Assembly (NCBI GenBank): GCA_023512835.1
Contig: CM042091.1
Coordinates: 38,578,107 to 38,642,106, forward strand
Source of the DNA: Taxillus chinensis
Taxonomy: Eukaryota; Streptophyta; Magnoliopsida; Santalales; Loranthaceae
Length of the DNA: 64,000 nt
Reading direction: 5' to 3'
The notes under the pieces are model-generated. The model was not told where the DNA came from. It worked only from the letters and a program-made list of their open reading frames with translations, and searched no databases. Position 1 is the first letter of the stretch. Each line of letters starts with the position of its first letter. Below are positions 1 to 12,053 of the stretch, one piece after another. The position numbers and the translations under genes are program-made.

Positions 1-799
1 GGTGGGAAGAGATAAGAGCGCGTGGATTTGTGGCTGTAATTATTTTAGTTTTCTTTTTATTGTGTTTTTGTTTTGTTTTGTTTTTGTATTTTGTTTTTGT
101 TATTTTTGTTTTTATTTTATTTTCTTTATTTGTTTTCTAACCAATTGATGGTTGACATGTGGCATGGGGGGGGGGAAAGAAAAAGAAAAATCTTTTATTT
201 TTGGGCTTTTAACTGATGTCTTTTGGTTTTCGGGATCGCCAGGACAAACCGAACTTCAAACCATTTCGAAAAAATTGTTTTTGGACTCGGGGCATCGTGA
301 CGAGCGACCCTGTGTCAAATTTGTTGGAAAACAATAATATTTTTACGTCAAGTTTGTACTGAGGTTATTTATTATCGAAAAACTTTTTTTTTTTTTAAAA
401 AGCCCCGGGAGCGAATATATACAATATATATGTCAAAATTCTCAGAACGATGAGTTGGATGAGATTATGAGGTTCGTGACCTGATCCGGAGCCCCGTGTG
501 AAAGGTCAATTACCATTTTGACCTCTAATGGCGGTCTAAACGCTATTTTGACCATATCTTCTTCGTTTGACCTCGGAATTAAACGCGGTCGATGGCATTG
601 ATCCTCAAATTTGATTTTCTATCGCCCAAGACCGACTCTTTGGCATTTGGGGGCTTTTCTTGAATAATTTTTGAAATTGGGCATTTGTGGCTTATGGGGA
701 CAACTCTATCGTTCTGCAAAATTTCAACAAATCGAGGTGGCATGGAAGAAAATTGCGTTTGATAAAATTTGTCCAACCCGGACAAATTAGGGTCCAACA
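1..799 (-). repeat. RE1 3' LTR, partial
   Basis: This is the first part (U3 side on the minus strand) of the RE1 3' LTR. It starts with TGTTGGACCC on the minus strand at 799 and is cut by the window edge. It matches 11275-12053 almost base for base, including the T-rich tract at 40-140 and the block ending in gtccaac. Open frames inside it are spurious. Confidence 0.9.
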
Positions 800-844
800 G
801 CTGCCCCTCTTTGTGTATCGTTTGTGTACAAACGGTACATAAAG
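800..844 (-). promoter_or_regulatory. RE1 polypurine tract and adjacent hairpin
   Basis: On the minus strand AGAGGGGCAGC (810-800) directly precedes the LTR start, as a plus-strand-priming polypurine tract should. Next to it, 809-844 is a 36-bp inverted repeat with an AT-rich centre. The same arrangement occurs in RE3, RE6 and RE7. Confidence 0.75.
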
Positions 845-954
845 ATAAGACGGACTTGTTTTGGACGGGTTGGACTGCTTACCTGGCTTACCTGTGGCCA
901 AGGGATGATTCTATTGGGAATCGGAGTCCTTGCTGGAACTTGGGATTTTCTTGA

Positions 955-1850
955 ATAAAAGCCTAGAAGCTTAGTGGAGTGGGAACGGAAAACCTAAAGG
1001 GTTGATTTGGATTTGACAAGACATAAAATTAAAAGCCTAGAGCTGACAAGAACTATAAAAGGCTAGAACATGAGAGACTTCAAAGAGGCAAGAAGACTAC
1101 TTGCCTACAATGTGTTGCAGAGGCTGGAGGATTACCGCCAACGATGTGAAGATACTGGAAATTAAAAGCCTAGAAGCTGACAAGAATGTAAAAGGCTAGA
1201 ACCTGAAAGACTTTGCAGAGGCAGGAGGATTACTTGCCTACAATGCGTTGCAGAGGCTGGAGGATTACTGCCTACGATGCAAAGATACTGGAAATTAAAA
1301 GCCCAGAAGCTTAGGAATGTAAAAGGCTAGAACCTGAATGACTTCACAGAGGCAGGAGGATTACTTGCCTACAATGCGTTGCAGAGGCTGGAGGATTACC
1401 GCCTACGATGCAAAGATACTGGAAATTAAAAGCCTAGAAGCTTAGGAATGTAAAAGGCTAGAACCTGAAAGACTTCACAGAGGCAGGAGGACTACTTGCC
1501 TACAATGCGTTGCAGAGGTTGGAGGATTACCGCCTACGATGCAAAGGTACTGGAAATTAAAAGCCTAGAAGCTTAGGAAAACCTGGAAGACTTCGTAGAG
1601 GCAGGAGGATTACTTGCCTACAATGCGTTGCAGAGGCTGAAGGATTACCGCCTACGATGCAAAGAGACTGGAAATTAAAAGCCTAGAAGCTTAGGAAAAC
1701 CTGGAAGACTTCGCAGAGGCAGAAAGGTCACTTGCCTACAATGCGTTGTAGAGGCTGGAGGATTACTGCCTACGATGCAAAGATACTGGAATTTAAAAGC
1801 CTAGAAGCTGACAGGAATGGAAAAGGCTAGAACTTGAAAGACTTGTTGGA
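955..1850 (-). repeat. RE1 3' tandem repeats, about 120-132 bp unit
   Basis: Roughly six imperfect copies of a unit containing aaaagcctagaagctta, gaggcaggaggattacttg and tacaatgcgttgcagaggc follow one another. The array lies between gag and the PPT. Variable tandem repeats at this position are a known trait of Ogre-like elements. A diverged relative of the same unit forms the array at 50500-51416 in RE6. Confidence 0.9.
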
Positions 1851-4400
1851 AAACACGGATTAGAGTTTGACAGAGATGCTTTAGGGGATTGGTGGGCTTG
1901 GGAGACCTTAATTGGTTAATGGTTTCTAAAACTTGGGGCTTTTGAGAACAACTCACAAAACCTGAACGAGAGAAATGCACATGATGCATGTATGGATGAA
2001 TGCAAAATACATGAGTGTATGCGTGAAATTCTTTTCTTGGCTTACTGGGGAGCTGAACTCGTCGGGTATCCACTGCTGGTGACTGGCTTTGCCTTGCTGG
2101 AAAAATATGACAATGTTGTTAGGAATCATCCCAATCATGCTAGGGAACTCTGTTTCTTCTTTTGCTGAGGAGTTTGTCTGACTTTGCTTCACTGAGTTGA
2201 AGAGCTTGACTTAAGCATTGTCTTCTTGGATGACAGATCACCTTTGCTGAGTAATGTCATGAGATTCTGTTGGGGAGAGACCCTGCTGGGGATAAATATT
2301 TTATGTACAAAAGATGTTTTTTTTTCTCTTTTCAAAACATGTTTTCAAAGATGATTTTGTTTAAAAATAAATTCCAAAACATGGTTATGCAATGCATTCA
2401 TAACTTGTCGTCCTCTCATGTCAGTGGTACGAACCTTTAGGGGCCTGTTCCACGAAGTTGACTTGAACTTGATTAGCTTGGATTAGGTAATGGTTCTTGA
2501 TGGCTTGAGAGTTTACTTTGCAAAATTTGTAAGTATTTGCTCAATGGTTTGGGGGCTAGAGGTATTGGTACTTTGTGGTTTTGAAGGTTTCTGGGACTGG
2601 ATTGGATGATATTGGAGATTGGGAGTGTTAATACTCAATGGCTTTCGTGTTTATAGGTTGGGAATCTTGGTATTTGTTGGCTTTGAGGGTCTTGCTGAGG
2701 TTAAAAGTCTTGGTGCTCTATGATTTTGAAGGTTCTGGAGGTTAAGGTCGGATGATAACCTTGAAGCTTTGGGGTTTTTATCCTCATGGTTTGGAAATGT
2801 TGGAACTTGATGGTTTTGAGGTTGAGGACTTTTTTCTTTAAGATTGAAGCTGAAGGTCTCGCGGTTTTGGGAGTTACCTTAAGAGGTTACTGTTTGGAGC
2901 TTGGCCTTGATCCGGTGGCTCAAAGGACTCTATCTTCTGGAGTTGTTTGGAACTTTGCATTGGTCTGGAGTTGAACATTTCTTGCTTCTCTGGCTTCGAG
3001 CTCCACTGTCAAAGGTTATTGGTCAAGCTTCGACTTGATCTGGCGTATTTGAATATTTGTTGCTTTCATGGCTTTGAATTTTACTCGCAGTGCCCTTTCG
3101 GGTTTTCACTATGCCCGCCTTATATGGATTTTGTTGTCCCTTCTGGCTTGTAGATGACTTTGTATTTTACCCTTGATGCCCTTTCGAGTTTTCACCAAGT
3201 CCGCCTTTTTGAATACTTGAAAAATAACTTTTTGATCATTCAATCAGAGAGGACTTTTCTAAGACTGTAACAAAGGTTTGACGTTTAGGGTTTATCAAGA
3301 ACAGGATATAATAGGCTCAAACCTATTCTAGGTTGGATATGATCCATAGCTCAGACTGAATTCTCTAGAAGCTAATCCTTTTGACTCTCTTTTTGAGTTT
3401 TTTTTTTATGGAGAGGGACTAGATTGCCCCGGTGTAGGGCTCTATCCCTATTAGGAGACTCATGAGACTGATTTTTTTCTTGAAAATTGCTCCGATGGTT
3501 GATTTATTCCTTCCTGAACTGCGCCAGTATGGGTTCAAATCCAAAATGCCCCGATTTCCTTTTCTTTGTTGTTTCCTCTCCTTTTTCCTTGTTTATTGAG
3601 TTCCACTTTTTTTCCTCATGCCCCAAAATGCCCCCATTGAATTTTCCTCTTTGTTTGTTTTTTTTGTTTTTTTTTCTCTTTTTCTTTTTTTCTTCTTCCT
3701 TTCTCTTCCTTCTCAAACAATGGTAGCCTAAGTTTGTCATGAGTTGTCCCGATGAGGGACTCTGTAAGGCACTAACTACCCCAACATATGTACTGAACTG
3801 CCTCTCTTAAGGGATTTGGCTTTGAAGAACTGCCCCAGTGTGAGGTGAACTATGGATCAGGTAATTTGAAAGAAAATTCCATTATAATCTCAAAGGGGGT
3901 AGCAAGGGTATTATTACGAGGTAGCACAAAAGATGGCCTCTCCTCATTTTAAATGATCAAATGTCTTTTTCAAGTAGGTCAAAGAAAGAGTTATATTTAT
4001 GTTCGTGACAGAAGGGACTTCACCTGATAGTCAATCGAGCTCCTTGATGGTGTCCCTCTCGATGGGAATGGAATTTCCCAAAAGTGTTTTTTTGCACTTC
4101 ATGATCTCTTGTGTTAGGCTCTTAAAACGACAGGCTGCTTGGACCCTTCTCAGGCTTGGGTTATCAGTTCAATCTCCCTTGTTTCATACGCCCCTATTCG
4201 GCTTTCATGCACATACCATGAGAATGGACAAGTTATGGACAACTAATGTATACACATGTTATGAAATGTTGAAAAACCATTTAAAAAATTTATTATCAAG
4301 AAGGAGGTGACGAACACCCTTTTGAAAAGCAAAGTTCATGATTCGCAATGTAAAAAACAAAGTTCCACCAAAAAGGGAAATTAATAAAAGCTACGAATCT
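1851..4400 (-). other. RE1 non-coding 3' region
   Basis: No supported gene is present in this 2.5 kb. It contains diffuse TTGG/GGTTTTGA-rich low-complexity sequence (2440-3000), two copies of a 45-bp block near 3080-3125 and 3160-3210 that recur in RE7, and a T-rich stretch at 3640-3715. In an autonomous relative, pol would lie upstream of here. Nothing resembling RT or integrase was found on either strand. Confidence 0.7.
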
Positions 4401-5200
4401 TCATGATATTACACGAGCATTGGCGATCCATCCTCCGGGAAACTTAACTGGCTTGCCCTCCTTTAGTGGCATGAGAGTTACCAAACCCGCTCCTAGTCAC
4501 TTGTAGTATCCCTTGGTGCATGTTATCGGTACTGGGAGACCTCGCCTTGGAAGAGTCACTTCGGGCCTTTGTCGAGAAGTTCAACCACTGAGCATTCCTC
4601 ATAGACTGGACTTTCCTCTTAAAGGCGATACAATCTTCAATATTATGCCCTTTTGCCCCAGCATGTTATTCACATCGGTCATTTGGATTGTAACACTCAG
4701 GATAAGGTTGCTTGACTGGTTCCAAAGGGGTTGGAGTCACCATATGGGCTTGAAACAACTCTTTGTACAACTCTAAGTAAGTCATGGGGATGGGGTCAAC
4801 TTCTGGTTGCTTGAGCGTCTTATTCCTTCTTTCTGTCGGACCATGAATATTACCCGAGGGAATGCCTCCATATTTCATTGTTATTGGTCTTGATCCTTGC
4901 CATGCATGCTGATAAGTCGGCTGGGGCATATGCATCAAAGAGGTGACACTTGAGGGGCTATGGGGAAATGGTGAGGGTATTGGCATGACGTGAGGGTTTT
5001 GGAGGGAAACCAATCCATGGGGTTGCTTCACTCCTTGTGCTAGTTTGGCAGTTCTTCTCTCGGCTGATTCTACCTTGGTGAGCCCTTCAACCAATTCCAT
5101 TAGCTTCTGGAGTTGACACTTCAGTCCCTTGCAAATCCGCATACATTGCTATCTGAGCTTCCTCCACCCTAGCCAATTGGTTGTATAGGTCTTCAGCCAT
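4401..5200 (-). pseudogene. gag: RE1 second gag-like region, capsid part missing
   Basis: An ATG at 5200 opens a Gag-like N-terminus (MAEDLYNQLARVEEAQ). After a frameshift near 5140 the reading continues through a proline-rich linker and a TYLELYKELFQ block. It then reaches a CX2HX-type zinc knuckle near 4640-4680, where the tyrosine codon after CE is a TAA stop. The knuckle otherwise keeps its His and Cys residues (HAGAKGHNIEDC). The arrangement matches the end of RE7 Gag, but the central capsid region seen in the neighbouring gag (5400-6689) is absent. A further frame (MPLKEGKPVKFPGGW) may extend it to a stop at 4401. It lies just downstream of the other gag in the same orientation, so RE1 carries two Gag C-termini. 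Its function is dead as it stands. Confidence 0.65.
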
Positions 5201-5399
5201 GTGACTAGACTTTTGATGATAATCTGATTCAATAAGAGTGTTAAGCTCCCCCTTTTATTTAATATGAAATTTATCAATGGAATGCATGACATGTATGCAT
5301 AAATGTTTAGGATGCGCGGCTCTAGTGAAATGTTATGAAGTGCATGCTCTTTGAGAAAGTTTATTTTATTTCAGAATAGAATCCAAACAAGGGGCACTT

Positions 5400-6689
5400 T
5401 TACAAAGAATAGTCTTGAATCACTGAATCATCCAAGAGGCCAACTTCAAGCGGTGACTGAACCCTTCTCTTGAATGCATTACAATCTTCCGTTGCATGCC
5501 CAATAGCACCGGCATGGAACTCACAGCTCTTTGTAGGATCATACCATTTAGGATAGGGTGGTTGTGACACGAGAATGGATTCTGGTACTAGCAAACAGGC
5601 TCCTACTAACTTTGGAAACAACTTTTCATAATCTAGTGGCAGCGGTTCGAAAGATGCTGCTTTGGATGCCTTTCTCCTAGGTCTCTTGTGCTTTAAAGTG
5701 GATGATTCGATTTGCCACGCAGCTTGCACTTGGTCCTGGTGAGTAGTCACTTCCGTTATTCTACCCGTCTTGATTCCCAGCTCAATCCTTTCTCCTGAGG
5801 CCACTAGATCATTAAAATTGTTAGTGACATTCCCTACCATTTTTTCATAGTAGACTCCTTGAAGGGTATTGAGAAAAATAGTCGTGAGTTCTTTCTCAGT
5901 TAATGGCGGTTGGACCTCCATTGCAACCTCCCTCCAGCGCCTAGCATAGTCTCTGAAGCTTTCAATTGACTTTTGTTCAAATTCCTGTAATGTCAGCCTA
6001 TCAGGAGCCAACTCTGTAGTATGCTTGTACTTTTTCAGGAAAGCAGTTGCTAGATCGTGCCATGTATTGATGCGACTTTTCTGACATTGAAAATACCATT
6101 GAAGTGGCCCTCCAGTTAGACTCTCTTGGAAACAGTGTATCAGCAATTTGTCATTCCCTGCATGAGCAACCATCTTCGTACAATACATGGTCAAATGAAA
6201 TTTTGGACCTTGAGTACCATTGAACTTCTCAAACTGGGGCATCTCAAATTTTGGAGGTAAAACTATACCAGGAGCCAAGCACAATTCATCTGGACTGATC
6301 AAGTCATAAGCCTCAGTTTTCTCAACCGCTTTCAATCTTTCCTCAAGTCGCGCTATCGCAGGCGATTCAATATCTTCTCTAGGTGCGGGGGACATCGGTA
6401 CATTTGCCTCATACCCCACAGTTGGTGACGTAAAATGGACTTGATTCAGGATACCTCAATGTGCGGGAGTAGGGTCATGAATTGGTGTCTACATTTGTGT
6501 GAGTGTCGGTGGTTGCAATGCTTCCTGACCTTGTTGTTGATTTGGAACTCCTTGTCCTAGGTTTCTGACTAATCTCGACATCATTTTTGTCAGATGGTCC
6601 ATTTGCCCTTGTAAATCCCAGAGATTTTTACATGCTTCTTGATGGGCCTGTTCCAAACTGACCAGTCTGGCCTCTGTGTTCTCTGCCAT
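5400..6689 (-). pseudogene. gag: RE1 gag, nearly complete
   Basis: Gag packages element RNA into virus-like particles. The reading starts at ATG 6689 (MAENTEARLVSLEQAHQE, coiled-coil-like). In the same frame it passes two stops near 6489 and 6450, then runs open for 339 codons to 5400. The capsid part (PQFEKFNGTQGP, MVAHAGNDKLLIHCFQ, SFRDYARRWREVA, ASGERIELGI) matches RE7 Gag closely. The C-terminal knuckle reads CEFHAGAIGHATEDC. The lysine-rich open frame upstream (to 7046) lies in T-rich low-complexity DNA and is not counted. Two stops in one frame make it a recent pseudogene or one needing readthrough. No pol follows. Confidence 0.8.
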
Positions 6690-8200
6690 GGACCAAGATT
6701 GCTGCTTGCTTCTGAGTAGTTCTGATGAATCAGCAAAATGATAAGCCCCCCATTTGATGAATGTATGCATGAAACTACATGATGTTTTTTTCTTTCTTCT
6801 TTTTGGTTTTCTTTTTCTTTTTCGTTTTTTTCTTTGTTTTGTGTTTTGTGTTTTTTTTTCACGCATGCATGATGTGACATGATGATGTTTTTTGCTTTTT
6901 TTCTTTGGATATTCTTTTTCTTTGGATATTCTTTTTTCTTTTTTTTCTATTATGGATCTACATGACATGATTTGTTGATTTTTTTTGGGTTTTCTATTTT
7001 TTTTTGGTCTTTTTTTTGTATTTTTATGTGACACGCGTGCATGCATAGATCTACATGGTGTGATGAAAATATGTCATGATTGACTGATGATGATTTTTTT
7101 GTTTGGGTTTTTTTTTTTTCTGTTTTTGATTTTTTGATTTTTTTTATTTTTTGGAATACATGCATGGATTTACATGATGTGACTATAACATGATTTATTG
7201 ATGGTTTTTTTCCTATTTTTCTATGTCTTGATTTTTTGATTTTTTTTGTTTTTTTTGATTTTTTTTATAATTTGTTGGCATGCATGCATGGATCTACATG
7301 ATGTGATGGAAACATAACATGTGTCCTAAGTGTGGGTATTATATGAATGAGAATGTACATATGTGAAAAGCATGAATGAAGATGTATATGAGTAACCTAA
7401 TATGGACACGCAGTACCCATGGACTAACGAGGACTAAATGTCGCACACCTAAATTGAATGGTGGATTCTTGAAAGCATTGAGGTGGTCTATGTGACCGAA
7501 AAAAATACATGAGGAATGGAATGGAACACTAATCTTAGGGAATGAATGTCAAGGTTATGTGTCCTAGAGTGTATGACAGAACAAGACATGATTGGTAAAA
7601 AAACAAATAATGATAATTCACTGAAAACAGGTTAGTAAAGTAATATAAACAAATATAAGACTACGTTAATAAAAAGAACAACCAAATATTTAGATACTAA
7701 AAAATACTGACAAACATATGATATGATGACCCCACCTATCTTTCAAACAAATAAAACAACATGTGGGTCGGTGTGCCCCTAATGAGCCATGATTTCTCAC
7801 CCTATCTTATTCATTCGTCCCCAAGCTTCCTCTCTAGAGGGCTCCGTACACCATGGGATTTACCGGATGAGGGCCTTAAAAGGACCTCAAGCCTGAGTGA
7901 AGAGTCCGAGGTCCCTTCGCGGATAATGATCAACGCTCAGGGCACCCTAATAAACCTCACTAACCTAAACTGTGATAGAAACCCGGGTATAGGGTTTATG
8001 CATGAATGCAACAATTAGGGAAAGCAATAAAGCACGACTATCATGGTATCAAAGCGCGTAAATCAAAACTATCATACAACGGTGCGAGAAACGTAGTAAA
8101 TAAATCGATTAAATAAAAAAATGAAAGAATGAAAGAATAAAAACAATATAAAAAAAGAACAAACCTCCTAATCCTAATCCTAGGCCTAACTCTCTAAGTG
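6690..8200 (-). other. RE1 5' leader with a block shared with RE7
   Basis: No gene is seen between the PBS and gag. The stretch 6780-7290 is T-rich with repeated short palindromic catgcatg and acatgatgtgat motifs. The part at about 7756-8030 is clearly homologous to RE7 leader 46285-46545 (shared ggctccgtacaccatggga and ggataatgatcaacg), although the coding content of the two elements differs. Confidence 0.75.
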
Positions 8201-8218
8201 TCTCTAGCAGAGTCGCCA
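8201..8218 (-). promoter_or_regulatory. RE1 primer binding site, tRNA-Arg type
   Basis: The minus strand reads TGGCGACTCTGCTAGAGA two bases after the LTR end. From memory it complements the 3' end of a plant tRNA-Arg with a GACTCT acceptor stem, the primer reported for Ogre-type elements. Two bases (gc, 8219-8220) separate it from the LTR. Confidence 0.75.
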
Positions 8219-8220
8219 GC

Positions 8221-11200
8221 TGTCATCACCGGATTTCGTCCGGGGAAACCGCTTTTGGGGTGCAGTTCCCCCCCAACCATCATCCGAATGGTGAAAAATA
8301 CAAAGTCGCCACTAACCGTTTTTGGGGTGCGGTTGGCCACCTAAACGAAAAATTAATCTATGCCACTAGGGATGGGCTTGGGAGTTTATTACGCGTGGGA
8401 AAGGACTAACACCCCCACAACGCTCTTTCGGTACCTATCTTAGGATTTGGAGGTTTCTACTTGTTTTAATTATTCGACCGAAGAGTAATTAGCCTAAAAG
8501 TGACGTGAAATTCGCATGGCCTAGGAGTCTACTCTGTTTTATCTCTAAGTTATTTGTTGAAGTAAAACTAAATCAAATTTTGTCCTAAACATCTAAAGGA
8601 AATCCTAATAATTTAATTTTTCTCATTTTATTAAACTAATTGTTGGAGTTAAAAAATTAAAATCTTAAATCGCTAAAGGAAATCCCTATGGTTGGTTTTA
8701 AGTTAGGCTAAAAAGCTAAAGCTGAATTTATTTGTTTTCTAAACCGCACACTTATTGTTGGCACTAAGCTCATCAAAAATTGAAGTGTTGAAAAAAATCT
8801 ACACATCCAAAATTAAACCTAATGACAAAAGGGTTTTAAAGAAAGGATAAAGGAAAACAAAAGGGCAAGTTTTTGAAAACTCCAAGTCTTTAACAAAAGG
8901 ATAAGTTTTGAAAATGCTTTGTTTTCTTTTTTCGTTTTGTTTTTTTGTTTTTTTGTTTTTTGTTTTTTGTTTTTAGTTTTTTTAGTTTTTTTTTTTTTTT
9001 GAAAAACTACTCTTTTTTTTTTTGGAAAACATTTTTTTTGTTTTTGTTTTATATTGGAGAAAAGTGTATGTTTGTGTGCGTTTATGTTATTAAAATAAAA
9101 TACAATACAAGTGTGTAGTGTGTGATTATGTTATTTACAAAAAACAATCTCACTTGTCTTCTTTTTTCATTCTTTTTCTTTATCTTTTTTTTTCTCTCTT
9201 TTTTTTCCTCTCTTCTCTTTTTTTTTTGCTTTTTTTTTTCTTCTCTTTTCTTTTCTTTTGGTTTTTTTTGTTTTTCCATTATGCTCGATTTACATTACAT
9301 ATTACAATAGGATACATAATCCATGTTACATGCCCAAACTTAACAACTTTCCACGGGCCCAAACTCAACAGAATGCCCTACGGCCGACTAAAAATATATT
9401 ACCAAGATTGACTAATACTCAAACCCAATATATGGGTAATACCCAAATTGGCAGAACAACAAGCAAACAAACATAACAAAAAAAAACAGTAGCCAAAATT
9501 CCGGATGCAGGCTCAGACCACCAATAACGGCCAGACTCATCCAACCCGATTGTCCAATGAATAAGCGCGGGAGAGTGAGCAAACCCAACGCAAAAATAAA
9601 ACATAGAAAGCAAATGAAAGCATATGTAAATGGAAATGAAAACCATAGATCAAACGTGCCAATATCAAACACATCAAGATATCACTAGCATTGAAAACAA
9701 ATTTTTCCATTCTTTTTTTTAGCTTTGCTTCTCTAAATATCAAGGCAAAACCACACCCAGAGAAATTGATGCAAGAGTAGAAGAGTCAATGTTAAGTTCC
9801 CTTTTTATTTATGCTGGCTTTCTATTTGACCCAAAATATATCTGCACCTAAAATAAATCATCCAAAACGGAGAGGATACCAACAGACCTCAAGACCCAGA
9901 AAGAGTAAACCAAACAGAACTACACTCATACAGAGAGGGCCAACAATGAGCCAAAGACACAGAAACAAACATAAACCCAGGAACTACAATGCACGATGAA
10001 AATCAAGCCAAGAGACACATGCGAACTGACTAATACAAGATTTAAACTAGAAAAAACCATGACTAACCATTACTACAGATGGAAACACCATCAGGGAATA
10101 AATATGGCATAAGCAAATAAAAGGGAAAGGGGCTAACCACTCAGACAAACACCCCTCTCTTAGGATGCAGCGTCCTCCTTGTCGGCGTCCTGTGCGTCTT
10201 CCTCTTCACTAGACGGCTAACGTGGGGTGCTCGATTGTCTTCGCAGAGGCTGTTTGGAGTCATGTGATGGGTCGGGCGACAGTAGTGGTGGAGGGCCTCC
10301 ATACCGGATTCTGGGAGAGAGAGAGAGAGAGCCGGTGATGCGTCGCGGGGTGACGTCACTTGGGGTTGTGAAGATGGCGGTTGGAGCAATCGGCGTCGGC
10401 CAGAGTTGTTGGAGTTGGCGGGTTGGTGCGGCAACACCGTGAAGAGGCTGTGGCGCGGATCGACGAAGGGGTGTCAGCGCAGCCGTTGGGGGTCTAGAGG
10501 TGACGGAAAATGGCCGTTGATGTCGACTGGCTGGCACGATGGCGACATGGGTGGCAAGGTGACTTCGCTGGGACGGGGCAAGGGTGGCCGATGATGACAG
10601 AGGTGGTGGAGGAAAGGCGGTTTCTTTCTAGATCTCGAGAGGAGAAAAGAGAGAGAGATCAATCGAGGTTTTGGCTATGGATTTCTCAGAGTCGAGAAGA
10701 GACAAGAGAGCCAAAGGTTTTTTTTGGTTCGATTTCGTTGGAGAGGACAGGGAGGTGAAAGGCGTGTGTTTGGAGAAGGGGTGGACGGTTCTTCTGCGCG
10801 AAGGAGAAGGGCGAGGTCTGTGTTTTTCTTTGGCTCTCGGTCTCTTAGAGGGGAAGCGGAAGGTGAAGAGTTTGTCTGGATTTTTCGGCCAAGGAGAGAG
10901 TTTCTTTTTTGTGAGAGATCGCGGGTGACGATTTTGGAGGGCTGGTTTTTCAAAGAGGAGCCAGAGGGGTGGAGGGATGATTGGGTTAGGGATTTATATA
11001 GGTTAGAGGGGCTACAGTTTGGTTCAGCCGGTGGACTAGAGGCGTGGAATCGGTGCTTCGTTAAAGCTAACGGATGGCGGGTTCGGTTTGAGAGAGAGAA
11101 GAGGACCTGTGGTTGAACCATGGTTGAGATGGGTAGGTTTGATGCGCTGGAGGGGAGAGAGGTGAAGCTGGCGCGGTGGTCTGGTGGTCCTCCGGGATCT

Positions 11201-12053
11201 CGGCGGTCTGGGCGCAGCCTTGGTGAAGACGACGCGGCTGGGGAAGGAGAGACGGGGAAGACGACGAACGGGTTTGGTAGGAAGAGATAAAAGCACGTGG
11301 ATTTGTGGCTGTAATTATTTTAGTTTTCTTTTTATTGTGTTTTTGTTTTGTTTTGTTTTTGTATTTTGTTCTTGTTATTTTTGTTTTTATTTCATTTTCT
11401 TTATTTGTTTTCTAACCAATTGATGGTTGACATGTGGCCTGGGGGGTGGGAAAAGAAAAAGAAAAATCTTTTGTTTTTGGGCTTTTAACTGATGTCTTTT
11501 GGTTTTTGGGATCGCCAGGACAAACTGGACTTCAAACCATTTCGAAAAAATTGTTTTTGGACTCGGGGCGTCGTGACGAGCGACCCCGTGTCAAATTTGT
11601 TGGAAAACAATAATATTTTTACGTCAAGTTTGTACTGAGGTTATTTATTACCGAAAAGCTTTTTTTTTTTGAAAAAGCCCCGGGAGCGAATATATACAAT
11701 ATATATGTCAAAATTCTCAGAACGATGAGTAGGATGAGATTATGAGGTTCGTGACCTGATCCGGAGCCCCGTGTGAAAAGTCAATTACCATTTTGACCTC
11801 CAATGGCGGCCTAAACGCTGTTTTGACCATATCTTCTTCGTTTGACCTCGGAATTAAACGCGGTCGATGGCGTTGATCCTCAAATTTAATTTTCTATCGC
11901 CCAAGACCAACTCTTTGGCATTTGGAGGCTTTTCTTGAATAATTTTTGAAACTGGACATTTGTGGCTTATGGGTCACAACTTCATCGTTCTGCAAAAATT
12001 CAACAAATCGAGGTGGCATGGAAGAAAATTGCGTTTGATAAAATTTGTCCAAC
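8221..12053 (-). repeat. RE1 5' LTR, 3.8 kb, first bases missing
   Basis: The LTR ends in TGATGACA on the minus strand at 8221 and extends to 12053, where it should begin but is cut about 20-30 bp early by the RE2 junction. It holds long T-rich runs (8925-9290) and a GC-richer segment (10140-11300) with a short GA run near 10317. A U5 block at 8385-8450 (ctctttcggtacctat) resembles the same block in the RE3 and RE7 LTRs. Open frames in both strands of the GC-richer part have no recognisable domain and are not called. Confidence 0.85.

Larger units (their letters stand above)
1..12053 (-). mobile_element. RE1: Tat/Ogre-type Gypsy element with gag only
   Basis: Read on the minus strand this is a 5' LTR (12053-8221), a primer binding site, a leader, two gag-like regions, a long non-coding 3' region with tandem repeats, a polypurine tract and a 3' LTR that runs off the left edge. 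The Gag sequence, the PBS of tRNA-Arg type and the 3' tandem repeats place it near the Ogre/Tat lineage. No protease, RT, RNase H or integrase is visible in the internal 7.4 kb, so it is a non-autonomous or internally deleted element. The two copies of the LTR end (1-779 against 11275-12053) differ at roughly 4% of sites by eye, mostly transitions. The 5' LTR stops about 20-30 bp short of its expected TG end where RE2 begins. Confidence 0.85.

Noticed and set aside
955..1850. Regularly spaced repeats that might look like a CRISPR array
   Set aside because: The units are contiguous imperfect tandem repeats of 120-132 bp in a plant retrotransposon 3' region, without repeat-spacer alternation.
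6690..7165. Lysine-rich minus-strand frames upstream of gag
   Set aside because: They are translations of T-rich leader DNA. The real Gag start at 6689 is supported by homology to RE7.
9082..9411. Phe-rich or Lys-rich frames; similar ones at 3487-3740, 32856-33236, 33615-34026 and 47458-47649
   Set aside because: Homopolymer-rich LTR or 3' region sequence. There is no domain and no conservation between LTR partners.
10141..11300. Several overlapping open frames in a GC-richer stretch
   Set aside because: They lie inside the RE1 LTR, overlap on both strands, and show no domain. GC content alone explains the open frames.
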